Assembly: GCA_030152145.1 (NCBI GenBank)
Contig: JASLIL010000095.1
Span: 1-6,576 of the forward strand
Length of the DNA stretch: 6,576 nucleotides
Direction of reading: 5' to 3'
Source: Tissierellales bacterium
Lineage (GTDB): Bacteria > Bacillota > Clostridia > Tissierellales > JASKZW01
Below the pieces are notes generated by a model that saw only the letters and a list, made by a program, of their open reading frames with translations, had not been told where the DNA came from and did no database searches. Positions within the stretch are counted from its first letter, which is position 1. Each line of letters opens with the position of its first letter. Below are positions 1 to 5,801 of the stretch, one piece after another. A program made the translations under genes and the position numbers.

Positions 1-1
1 A

Positions 2-409
2 GAACTATGCTACTCAGATCAATACGATTATAAAAACCTAAATAAAATGTTAAAGGGCCATGGTGGGCTTATGTCCTACCTGGAAACTAATGATGGCCGT
101 ATTATTGAAGAAAAAATTAATAGTGGGGACATCTATGCCAAGCTAATATATGATGCTATGATCTATCAAATTGGAAAGGAAATAGGATCTATGGCAGCAG
201 TTCTAGAAGGTAGGGTAGATAGTATTGTCTTAACTGGAGGCTTAAGTTATTCTGACTATATAGTCAGTTGCTTGAAAAAACAAGTGGGCTTTATTTCAGA
301 TATCCAGATTTACCCAGGAGAAAATGAAATGGAGTCTTTAAATAAAGGTTATATAAGAATTAAGGAAGCTATAGAAGAAGTTAAAAACTATGATGAGGTG
401 ATTATGTGA
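2..409 (+). CDS. buk: Butyrate kinase paralogue, C-terminal part (5' end outside window)
   Basis: The reading frame is open from the left edge (first full codon at base 2) to TGA at 407-409 and gives 135 residues. It aligns without gaps over most of its length to the C-terminal part of the complete butyrate kinase at 1320-2393, from about that protein's residue 228, so roughly the first 227 residues are missing. Shared blocks include LCYS, the KG.GGL.SYL.TNDG segment, the VLEG stretch, the LTGG adenosine-site motif (Thr-Gly-Gly at 233-241) and YPGE. By eye about half the aligned residues match, so this is a diverged paralogue rather than a recent copy. The family (ASKHA fold, acetate/butyrate kinases) converts acyl phosphate and ADP to acid and ATP in the cytoplasm. 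The ATG at 47 is internal, since homology continues upstream of it. Its stop overlaps the ptb start, implying co-transcription and coupled translation. Its acyl preference (butyrate, isobutyrate or isovalerate) cannot be read from this part. Confidence 0.9.
   Translation, partial: ELCYSDQYDYKNLNKMLKGHGGLMSYLETNDGRIIEEKINSGDIYAKLIYDAMIYQIGKEIGSMAAVLEGRVDSIVLTGGLSYSDYIVSCLKKQVGFISDIQIYPGENEMESLNKGYIRIKEAIEEVKNYDEVIM
395..400 (+). promoter_or_regulatory. Ribosome binding site fixing the GTG start of ptb
   Basis: GAGGTG lies five bases before the GTG at 406. It sits inside the last codons of the upstream kinase gene. The site supports the GTG start and the GTGA overlap (406-409) between the two genes, a layout that usually couples translation of neighbours. 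Confidence 0.7.
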
Positions 410-1308
410 TCAAGGACTTTAAGGAACTTTTAGAACTAGCTAGGTCAAAAGGAAGTAGAAAAATGGCTGTAGCTATGGCAGCAGATAGGGAAGTCCTCTT
501 AGCTGTAAAAAATGCCAATGAACTAGGAATAGTAGATCCTATATTGGTAGGAGACAAGGAAGAAATTGAAAAGATCAGCAAGGAAATAGGATTTAATTTA
601 GACAAGATAGAACTAGTTGATACCAAGGATAAGGTAGAGGCTTCAAGACTAGCTACTGAAATGGTAAGTAAGGGCCAAGCTCAAATACTTATGAAGGGTC
701 TAGTAGATACAGCTACAATTTTAAAGGCTGTTTTAGACAAGGAAATAGGCCTAAGAACTGGAAAGGTTTTAAGTCATGCAGCCATATTTGATATAGAAAC
801 TTACCATAAGGTTTTCTTTGTAACTGACGCTGCTATGAATATCAGCCCAAGCCTAGAACAGAAAAAGCAAATAATAGAGAACACTGTAGAACTTTGTCAC
901 TCTCTAGATATAGACAATCCAAAGTTAGCAGTTTTGGCAGCCAAGGAAACCGTTTCCGAAAAAATGCCAGCTACTGTAGATGCACAGGAGCTAGTTAAGA
1001 TGAATAAATCTGGTGAAATATCTGGCTGTATAGTAGAAGGACCTTATGCCCTAGACAATGCCATATCAAAGGAAGCAGCTGAGCATAAGGGTATAAAAGG
1101 TGAAGTTGCAGGAGATGCAGATGTCCTATTGGTTCCATATATAGAGGCAGGAAATGTTCTTTACAAGGCTTTGACCTTCCTAGGTGGAGCAAAATCAGCA
1201 GGTATTATTCTAGGTGCCAAGGCTCCTATAGTTTTAACATCTAGGGCAGACAATGAGGAATCAAAACTTTACTCTATAGCCCTAAGTGCACTTTTAGCAT
1301 CTAAGTAA
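406..1308 (+). CDS. ptb: Phosphate butyryltransferase
   Basis: This 300-residue protein belongs to the phosphate acetyl/butyryltransferase family and has the usual length for Ptb. It catalyses the reversible exchange of CoA for phosphate on butyryl-CoA or related short and branched acyl-CoAs, giving acyl phosphate for the adjacent kinase. Family blocks visible are LMKG at residues 95-98 followed by a long conserved helix, VTDAAMN at 139-145, GPYALDNAIS in the central part, EAGN at 247-250, and the glycine-rich LGGAKSAG region leading into PIVLTSRADN near the C-terminus. The GTG start is chosen because the N-terminus it gives (MIKDFKELLE) matches the family and a GAGGTG site lies five bases upstream; the next Met would remove about 19 residues of conserved sequence. 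The start overlaps the preceding kinase stop by 4 bases and the next kinase starts 11 bases downstream. Substrate range (linear versus branched C4-C5) is not decidable from sequence. Confidence 0.96.
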   Translation: MIKDFKELLELARSKGSRKMAVAMAADREVLLAVKNANELGIVDPILVGDKEEIEKISKEIGFNLDKIELVDTKDKVEASRLATEMVSKGQAQILMKGLVDTATILKAVLDKEIGLRTGKVLSHAAIFDIETYHKVFFVTDAAMNISPSLEQKKQIIENTVELCHSLDIDNPKLAVLAAKETVSEKMPATVDAQELVKMNKSGEISGCIVEGPYALDNAISKEAAEHKGIKGEVAGDADVLLVPYIEAGNVLYKALTFLGGAKSAGIILGAKAPIVLTSRADNEESKLYSIALSALLASK

Positions 1309-1313
1309 GGAGG
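1308..1313 (+). promoter_or_regulatory. Consensus Shine-Dalgarno site of the complete buk gene
   Basis: A perfect AGGAGG starts on the last base of the ptb TAA stop and lies six bases before the ATG at 1320. Its position ties buk translation closely to the end of ptb. Confidence 0.75.
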
Positions 1314-1319
1314 ATATCC

Positions 1320-2393
1320 ATGTCAAACTTATATAAAATTTTAGTAATAAATCCAGGTTCAACTTCCAATAAGATTGGACTTTATGAAAATACAAATTTG
1401 GTTTTTGAAAAAACTCTAAGACATTCAGTTGAAGAGCTAGAAAAGTATGATAGTATTTTTGATCAATATGAATTTAGAAGAGATATAATTTTACAGGCCC
1501 TTAAGGATAACAATATAGAAGTCAAGGATCTAGACGCAGTTGTTGGTAGAGGAGGGCTGTTAAATCCTATAGAAGGTGGTACCTACAAGGTTAACCAAAA
1601 GATGTTAGATGATTTGAAGGTAGGAGTTTTAGGAGAGCATGCCTCAAATCTAGGTGGAATTTTAGCTAAGGAAATAGCTGAGAAAGCAGATGGACAGGCT
1701 TTTATAGTAGACCCTGTTGTTGTTGATGAACTAGAAGAAATAGCTAGGATTTCAGGACTGAAAGAAATTGAAAGAAAGAGTATTTTCCACGCCCTAAACC
1801 AAAAGGCAGTTGGAAGAAGGTATGCCGCTAGCCTAGGTAAAAAATATGAGGATTTAAATCTTATAATAGCTCATTTAGGTGGAGGAGTTTCAGTAGGTTG
1901 CCACAAAAAGGGAAGGGTAGTAGATGTATCCAATGCCCTAGATGGAGAGGGACCTTTCTCGCCAGAAAGATCAGGCTCTCTACCAGTGGGAGACCTAGTT
2001 AAGCTTTGCTATTCAGGTAAATATAGCCTGGATCAAGTTAAGAAATTAATAAAGGGAAATGGTGGTTTGGTTTCCTATTTAGATACAAATGATGGTATAG
2101 AGGTTAGTAGAAGAGTTAAGGAAGGCGATAGCTATGCTAGACTTATATATGAAGCTATGGCCTATCAAGTAGCAAAGGAAATTGGTGCTGTTTCAACAGT
2201 CCTAGAAGGAGATATAGATGCTATAATCCTGACTGGTGGAATTGCCTATGATGAAGATTTTACAGGATGGATAGAGAAGAGAGTGAAATTTCTGGCTGAC
2301 CTAGTAGTATATCCTGGAGAAGATGAACTTATGGCATTGGCAGAAGGTGGTTTAAGAGTTTTACTAGGAGAGGAAGAGGCTAAAGAATATTAA
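1320..2393 (+). CDS. buk: Butyrate kinase (complete copy)
   Basis: This 357-residue protein has the full length expected of butyrate kinases and catalyses acyl phosphate + ADP to short-chain acid + ATP, the ATP-yielding last step of the pathway. The ASKHA-fold signatures are in order: NPGSTS at residues 11-16 (first phosphate loop), a GRGG motif in the N-terminal half, HLGGG at 185-189 (second phosphate loop) followed by a DGEGPFSPERSG block, and TGG at 305-307 (adenosine site). The ATG at 1320 has a perfect AGGAGG six bases upstream and the protein starts right before the first beta strand and phosphate loop, as in the family. It pairs with ptb 11 bases upstream. It differs from the truncated kinase at 2-409 at about half the aligned positions. 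The pair may act on isobutyryl or isovaleryl phosphate rather than only butyryl phosphate, given the VOR genes downstream; that is inference. Confidence 0.96.
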   Translation: MSNLYKILVINPGSTSNKIGLYENTNLVFEKTLRHSVEELEKYDSIFDQYEFRRDIILQALKDNNIEVKDLDAVVGRGGLLNPIEGGTYKVNQKMLDDLKVGVLGEHASNLGGILAKEIAEKADGQAFIVDPVVVDELEEIARISGLKEIERKSIFHALNQKAVGRRYAASLGKKYEDLNLIIAHLGGGVSVGCHKKGRVVDVSNALDGEGPFSPERSGSLPVGDLVKLCYSGKYSLDQVKKLIKGNGGLVSYLDTNDGIEVSRRVKEGDSYARLIYEAMAYQVAKEIGAVSTVLEGDIDAIILTGGIAYDEDFTGWIEKRVKFLADLVVYPGEDELMALAEGGLRVLLGEEEAKEY

Positions 2394-2409
2394 GGACATA
2401 GGTGATGGT

Positions 2410-3087
2410 ATGTTGAAAAAAGATAAGCGAGTGAGATTTTTTGTTGGTCATTATGGAAGTGGAAAAACTGAAGTTAGCGTAAACTATGCAGCCAAGTTAA
2501 AGGAAGATTTTGATAAGGTAGTCTTGGTTGACCTAGATATTGTAAATCTCTACTTTAGAAGCAGAGAGGCTGAAGACAAGCTAGAAGACCTAGGTATAAA
2601 GGTAATAAGCAGTTCCATAAAGGCGTCTGCTGTAGATATACCAGCAGTTTCAGCTCAATCAGTTATGCCTCTTTTAAATGAGGACTATCAGGGAGTTATA
2701 GATGTTGGTGGAGACCCAGTTGGGGCTAGAGCCCTTGGTAGATTCAAGGAGTTTTTTGAGGAAGAAGACTATGATATGTTTTTTGTACTAAATGCCAATA
2801 GGCCAGAAACACAAACAGTAGAAAAGGCCCTAGAATATATGAGAAAGATTGAAGATACATCAAGAGCTAAGATTACAGGTATTATAAATAATACCCACAT
2901 GTTAAAGGCTACCAGCCTAGAAGATGTGCTTAAAGGACAGGCTTTAGCTGAGGCATTATCCCAAAGGGCTAATGTTCCAGTTAAGTATATAGCTGCACTT
3001 GAAAGTGTGGCCCAAGAAATACCAGACAACATTGAAGGAGAAGTTCTACCTCTTAAGCTATTTATGAGGGATGAATGGATGATGTAA
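2410..3087 (+). CDS. P-loop ATP-binding protein of unknown function (SIMIBI/MinD-like)
   Basis: A 225-residue soluble protein with a P-loop NTPase fold. The Walker A motif GHYGSGKT is at residues 13-20. A strand ending VDLD (Asp41, Asp43) followed by Asn46 resembles the switch I region of MinD/ParA-type proteins, IDVGGDP at 97-103 (Asp98) looks like the Walker B/switch II region, and INNTH at 159-163 resembles the base-contacting Asn strand. Unlike MinD, ParA and NifH it lacks the signature lysine early in the P-loop (His14 and Tyr15 occupy that area). It has no cysteine, so it is unlikely to carry an Fe-S cluster itself as NBP35/ApbC proteins do. No signal peptide or membrane segment is visible. 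The start is supported by AGGTG at 2400-2404, five bases before the ATG. It sits 16 bases after buk and 25 before the ferredoxin-type subunit, so a role in maturing or controlling the neighbouring enzymes is plausible but unproven. Confidence 0.85.
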   Translation: MLKKDKRVRFFVGHYGSGKTEVSVNYAAKLKEDFDKVVLVDLDIVNLYFRSREAEDKLEDLGIKVISSSIKASAVDIPAVSAQSVMPLLNEDYQGVIDVGGDPVGARALGRFKEFFEEEDYDMFFVLNANRPETQTVEKALEYMRKIEDTSRAKITGIINNTHMLKATSLEDVLKGQALAEALSQRANVPVKYIAALESVAQEIPDNIEGEVLPLKLFMRDEWMM

Positions 3088-3100
3088 TATTTTTTAGATT

Positions 3101-3107
3101 AGGGGGG
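3101..3107 (+). promoter_or_regulatory. Shine-Dalgarno site with a six-G run before the ferredoxin-type subunit
   Basis: AGGGGGG lies five bases before the ATG at 3113 in an otherwise A+T-rich 25-base gap. The T-run at 3090-3095 just upstream has no stable hairpin before it, so it does not look like a terminator, and no convincing promoter fits in the gap. Confidence 0.55.
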
Positions 3108-3112
3108 TTAAT

Positions 3113-3346
3113 ATGGCTAAGGTTCAAGGTAAGGTGTCTTTTAATCAAGACTATTGTAAAGGATGTGGACTATGTGTTTCAGTATGTCCAGTGAAGATAA
3201 TATCTTTAGATAGATCACAGATAAATGCTAAGGGTTATAACCCAGCACATGTGGTTGAAATGGATAAGTGCATAGGCTGTGCAAACTGTGCCAACATGTG
3301 TCCAGACTCAGTTATTACTGTGGAGAGAATCAAAAAAGAAGACTAG
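3113..3346 (+). CDS. 2-oxoacid:ferredoxin oxidoreductase delta subunit (2x[4Fe-4S] ferredoxin-type)
   Basis: A 77-residue protein with two classical [4Fe-4S] motifs, CxxCxxCxxxCP. The first uses Cys15, Cys18, Cys21 and Cys25; the second uses Cys53, Cys56, Cys59 and Cys63. All eight ligands are present. The 27-residue spacing between the motifs, with a GYNPAHV segment, is typical of the delta (VorD/KorD/PorD-like) subunit of 2-oxoacid oxidoreductases rather than of a free 55-residue clostridial ferredoxin. In the complex it carries electrons from the beta-subunit cluster to external ferredoxin. It lies 22 bases upstream of the alpha subunit in a delta-alpha-beta-gamma order, which strongly supports its role as a subunit. 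A free ferredoxin serving the same enzyme is the less likely alternative. No symbol is given because substrate-specific names (vor or kor) cannot be separated on this subunit. Confidence 0.9.
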   Translation: MAKVQGKVSFNQDYCKGCGLCVSVCPVKIISLDRSQINAKGYNPAHVVEMDKCIGCANCANMCPDSVITVERIKKED

Positions 3347-3368
3347 TTAAATTAGGGAGGTTATATAC

Positions 3369-4430
3369 ATGGAAAAAGTACTCATGAAAGGTAATGAGGC
3401 TATAGGTGCAGCAGCTATTGCAGCTGGTTGTAAATACTTCTTTGGTTATCCTATAACACCTCAAAGTGAATTACCTGAATACATGTCAAAAGAGTTGCCT
3501 AAGGTAGGAGGATGCTTTTTACAAGCAGAATCAGAAGTAGCAGCTATAAATATGGTTTATGGAGCAGCAGGAGCTGGAGTGAGGGTAATGACATCATCAT
3601 CAAGCCCAGGAATATCACTTAAGCAAGAGGGTATTACTTATATAGCAGGTGCAGAGCTACCTTGTGTTATAGTAAATATAATGAGAGGTGGACCAGGACT
3701 AGGAAGTATCCAGCCATCACAAACAGACTATTTCCAATCAACTAGAGGTGGAGGAAATGGAGACTATAGACTAGTGGTACTAGCACCAGCAAACGTTCAA
3801 GAGTTAGTAGACTTGATCATAGAAGGTTTTGACATTGCAGACCAATACAGAAATCCAGTTATGATAGTTGGAGATGGTATGATAGGTCAAATGATGGAGC
3901 CAGTTGAATTTAAGGAACCTAAGAAAAGAGAATTACCAGAAAAAACTTGGGCTACAGATGGAACTGGTGGAAATAGAAAACCTAATATCATAAACTCACT
4001 ATATTTAGCAGCAGAAGAACTAGAAGAGCACAACAAGCAGCTACAAGCTAAATACCAAGTAATAAAAGAAAATGAAGTAAAGGTTGAATCCTATAAGATA
4101 GAAGATGCAGACGTAGTTATTGCAGCTTATGGTACAACTGCAAGAATAGCTAAAACAGCTATAACTCAACTAGAAAAAGAAGGCTATAAAGTAGGACTTA
4201 TAAGACCTATTACCCTATGGCCATATCCATATGCAGAGTTTGACAAGATCAATCCAGACTGTAAGGCAGTTCTAAACGTTGAGATGAATACAGGACAGAT
4301 GATTGACGACGTTAAGATAGCTCTAGAAGGAAGAATGCCAGCCTACCACTATGGTAGAACAGGTGGAATGGTTCCTACACCAGAGGAGATTATAGAAGAA
4401 GTTAAGAAAATCTGCGGAGGTGACAAGTAA
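3369..4430 (+). CDS. vorB: 2-oxoacid (3-methyl-2-oxobutanoate):ferredoxin oxidoreductase alpha subunit VorB
   Basis: This 353-residue protein is the alpha subunit of a CoA-dependent 2-oxoacid:ferredoxin oxidoreductase, which with the beta subunit turns a 2-oxoacid + CoA into acyl-CoA + CO2 + reduced ferredoxin. The N-terminal pyrimidine-binding domain holds GYPITPQSE at residues 26-34, the QAESE stretch at 52-56, TSSSSPG at 75-81 and a RGGPGLGSIQPSQTDY block at 106-121. A second domain follows from about residue 245, ending in the RPITLWPYP block at 279-287. Length and the opening MEKVLMKGNEAI match the proteins usually named VorB (2-ketoisovalerate-type). Start support is AGGGAGG at 3354-3360, eight bases upstream. 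Its stop overlaps the beta-subunit ATG by one base (TAATG). 2-Oxoglutarate- or broad-specificity KOR enzymes share this architecture, so the exact substrate is less sure than the enzyme class; the neighbouring ptb/buk favours a branched-chain or C4-type acyl product. Confidence 0.93.
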   Translation: MEKVLMKGNEAIGAAAIAAGCKYFFGYPITPQSELPEYMSKELPKVGGCFLQAESEVAAINMVYGAAGAGVRVMTSSSSPGISLKQEGITYIAGAELPCVIVNIMRGGPGLGSIQPSQTDYFQSTRGGGNGDYRLVVLAPANVQELVDLIIEGFDIADQYRNPVMIVGDGMIGQMMEPVEFKEPKKRELPEKTWATDGTGGNRKPNIINSLYLAAEELEEHNKQLQAKYQVIKENEVKVESYKIEDADVVIAAYGTTARIAKTAITQLEKEGYKVGLIRPITLWPYPYAEFDKINPDCKAVLNVEMNTGQMIDDVKIALEGRMPAYHYGRTGGMVPTPEEIIEEVKKICGGDK

Positions 4431-5182
4431 TGACTATTGTATATGAAAGATCAAAAGCACTTACAGATGCTCAGACTCATTACTGCCCAGGATGTACTCA
4501 TGGTATCATCCATAAGCTAGTAGCAGAGTGCTTAGAAGAATTAGAATTAACTGAAAAAGCTATTGGTGTAGCACCAGTAGGATGTTCAGTTTTAGCCTAT
4601 AAATACTTTAACTGCGACATGCACGAAGCAGCTCACGGAAGAGCACCAGCAGTTGCAACTGGTATAAAAAGAGTTAGACCAGACAACTTTGTCTTTACCT
4701 ATCAAGGAGACGGAGACTTGGCTTCAATCGGTACAGCTGAAATAGTTCACGTAGCTCACCGTGGAGAAAAGATATCAACAATTTTCGTAAATAACGCTAT
4801 TTATGGTATGACTGGTGGACAAATGGCACCAACTACCTTAATAGGCCAAAAAGCAACTACAGCACCTTTAGGTAGAACTGAAGAGCACAGTGGTATGCCA
4901 CTAAGAATGGCAGAACTTTTAGCAACTATAGACGGAGCTAAATTTGTTGAGAGGGTAACAGTTACTACTCCAGCAGAAATTAGAAAAGCTAAGAAAGCTA
5001 TAAAGAAATGCTTTGAAGTTCAAATGAAGGGCCAGGGATTCGGTATTGTAGAAGTTCTATCAACATGTCCAACTAACTGGGGCTTAACACCAGTAGAAGC
5101 ACTAAGATGGTTAGAAGATAACATGATACCATATTATCCTCTAGGAAACTTTAGAACTCCTGAGGAAGAGGAGGTTAAATAG
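4430..5182 (+). CDS. 2-oxoacid:ferredoxin oxidoreductase beta subunit (TPP-binding)
   Basis: A 250-residue thiamine-diphosphate subunit that pairs with VorB to form the active site. The TPP/Mg motif is complete: GDG at residues 93-95 followed, 26 residues later, by NN at 121-122, then AIYGMTGGQ. Four cysteines placed as in oxoacid:ferredoxin oxidoreductases can bind the internal [4Fe-4S] cluster: Cys19 and Cys22 in the CPGC motif, Cys52 in the VGCS motif and Cys213 in the STCPTNWG motif. The PVGCS and HGRAPAVATGIKR segments are further family hallmarks. The start codon shares one base with the alpha stop (TAATG), with GGAGGTG at 4416-4422 seven bases upstream, so translation is probably coupled. 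Names used in such clusters vary (vorA, korB, porB), so no symbol is assigned. Family assignment is very secure; substrate is uncertain. Confidence 0.95.
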   Translation: MTIVYERSKALTDAQTHYCPGCTHGIIHKLVAECLEELELTEKAIGVAPVGCSVLAYKYFNCDMHEAAHGRAPAVATGIKRVRPDNFVFTYQGDGDLASIGTAEIVHVAHRGEKISTIFVNNAIYGMTGGQMAPTTLIGQKATTAPLGRTEEHSGMPLRMAELLATIDGAKFVERVTVTTPAEIRKAKKAIKKCFEVQMKGQGFGIVEVLSTCPTNWGLTPVEALRWLEDNMIPYYPLGNFRTPEEEEVK

Positions 5183-5183
5183 A

Positions 5184-5729
5184 ATGGAAGATAGAGTAGT
5201 TATGGCAGGTTTCGGTGGTCAAGGAGTTATGGCTATCGGACAACTTTTAACATATGCAGGAATGATCGAAAATAAAAATGTTTCATGGTTACCATCCTAT
5301 GGACCAGAAATGCGTGGTGGTACAGCTAACTGTAGCGTTATAGTATCATCAGAACCAGTAGGATCACCAGTAGTAACAACAGCAACAGGAGCAGTTGTTA
5401 TGAACAAACCTTCCCTAGATAAGTTTGAAGCTGAAATCAAAGCGGGAGGAAATATCTTCGTAAACTCATCACTAATAGATGCTAAGGTAGAAAGAGAAGA
5501 TATAAACGCCTACTATATACCAGCAAATGAAGCAGCAGATGAACTAGGAAATGCAAGAGTAGCCAACATGGTTATGCTAGGTGGATATATAGAAGCTACA
5601 AAAACAGTAGAGTTAGAATCTATATTAAAAGGTTTCACAAAAGTATTTGGTGAACACCGTGCACACTTACTTCCAATAAATGAGAAGGCTCTAAGAAAAG
5701 GTGCAGAAATAGTAAGAGAACAGATGTAA
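5184..5729 (+). CDS. 2-oxoacid:ferredoxin oxidoreductase gamma subunit
   Basis: A 181-residue protein of the oxidoreductase gamma (catalytic domain III) family, the usual length for a stand-alone gamma chain. In structures of related enzymes this subunit contributes to CoA binding and closes the complex. Visible hallmarks are GFGGQG at residues 9-14 and LPSYGPEMRGGTANCSV starting at 36, with the conserved MNKPSLDKF segment after it. The ATG at 5184 is one base past the beta stop, and a strong AGAGGAGG at 5167-5174, inside the glutamate-rich end of the beta gene, lies nine bases before it. It is the last gene of the unit: a hairpin terminator begins seven bases after its stop. Gamma chains of pyruvate, 2-oxoglutarate and branched-chain enzymes are similar, so the substrate is taken from context only. 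Confidence 0.94.
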   Translation: MEDRVVMAGFGGQGVMAIGQLLTYAGMIENKNVSWLPSYGPEMRGGTANCSVIVSSEPVGSPVVTTATGAVVMNKPSLDKFEAEIKAGGNIFVNSSLIDAKVEREDINAYYIPANEAADELGNARVANMVMLGGYIEATKTVELESILKGFTKVFGEHRAHLLPINEKALRKGAEIVREQM

Positions 5730-5735
5730 TATAAG

Positions 5736-5764
5736 ACTGACTCCATTTTGTGGAGTCAGTTTTT
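5736..5764 (+). terminator. Rho-independent terminator of the ptb-buk-VOR unit
   Basis: A perfect 10-bp inverted repeat (ACTGACTCCA at 5736-5745, TGGAGTCAGT at 5751-5760) encloses a 5-base loop TTTTG. It is followed by a T-run spanning 5760-5764. Further A/G-T pairs at 5733-5735 could extend the stem into the T-run. The hairpin starts just after the gamma subunit stop and marks the operon end. The flanking A's on the other side are weak, so function on the - strand is doubtful. Confidence 0.93.
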
Positions 5765-5791
5765 AATATGGCTTTCCAGGAAATAGACAGT

Positions 5792-5796
5792 AGGTG
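5792..5796 (+). promoter_or_regulatory. Ribosome binding site of the CCA-adding enzyme gene
   Basis: AGGTG lies five bases before the ATG at 5802 and supports that start. The 5765-5801 stretch between the terminator and this gene shows no clear -35/-10 pair, so expression may rely on a weak promoter or on readthrough. Confidence 0.55.
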
Positions 5797-5801
5797 AAAA
5801 T

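Noticed and set aside
47..409. A separate 120-residue gene starting at the ATG at 47
   Set aside because: Homology to the full butyrate kinase continues upstream to base 2 in the same frame (ELCYS matches KLCYS), and no ribosome binding site precedes the ATG. It is the tail of a kinase cut by the window edge.
402..626. Open frame on the - strand, 74 residues, hydrophobic and serine-rich
   Set aside because: It lies wholly antisense to the strongly conserved ptb frame; its composition follows from the codon pattern of the + strand.
995..1192. Open frame on the - strand inside ptb
   Set aside because: Antisense to the conserved C-terminal motifs of ptb, low-complexity His/Leu-rich product, no recognisable family.
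2769..3032. Open frame on the - strand within the P-loop ATPase gene
   Set aside because: Fully overlaps a well-supported coding frame, with no recognisable domain.
2410..3087. ATPase as an Fe-S cluster carrier of the NBP35/ApbC type
   Set aside because: It has no cysteine at all, so the CxxC cluster ligands of that family are absent.
3085..3112. Terminator or promoter between the ATPase and the ferredoxin-type subunit, suggested by the T-run at 3090-3095
   Set aside because: There is no stable hairpin before the T-run and too little room for a full promoter before the ribosome binding site; operon continuity is simpler.
5513..5746. Open frame on the - strand over the gamma subunit and terminator
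   Set aside because: Its start lies in the terminator hairpin and the rest is antisense to the conserved gamma subunit.
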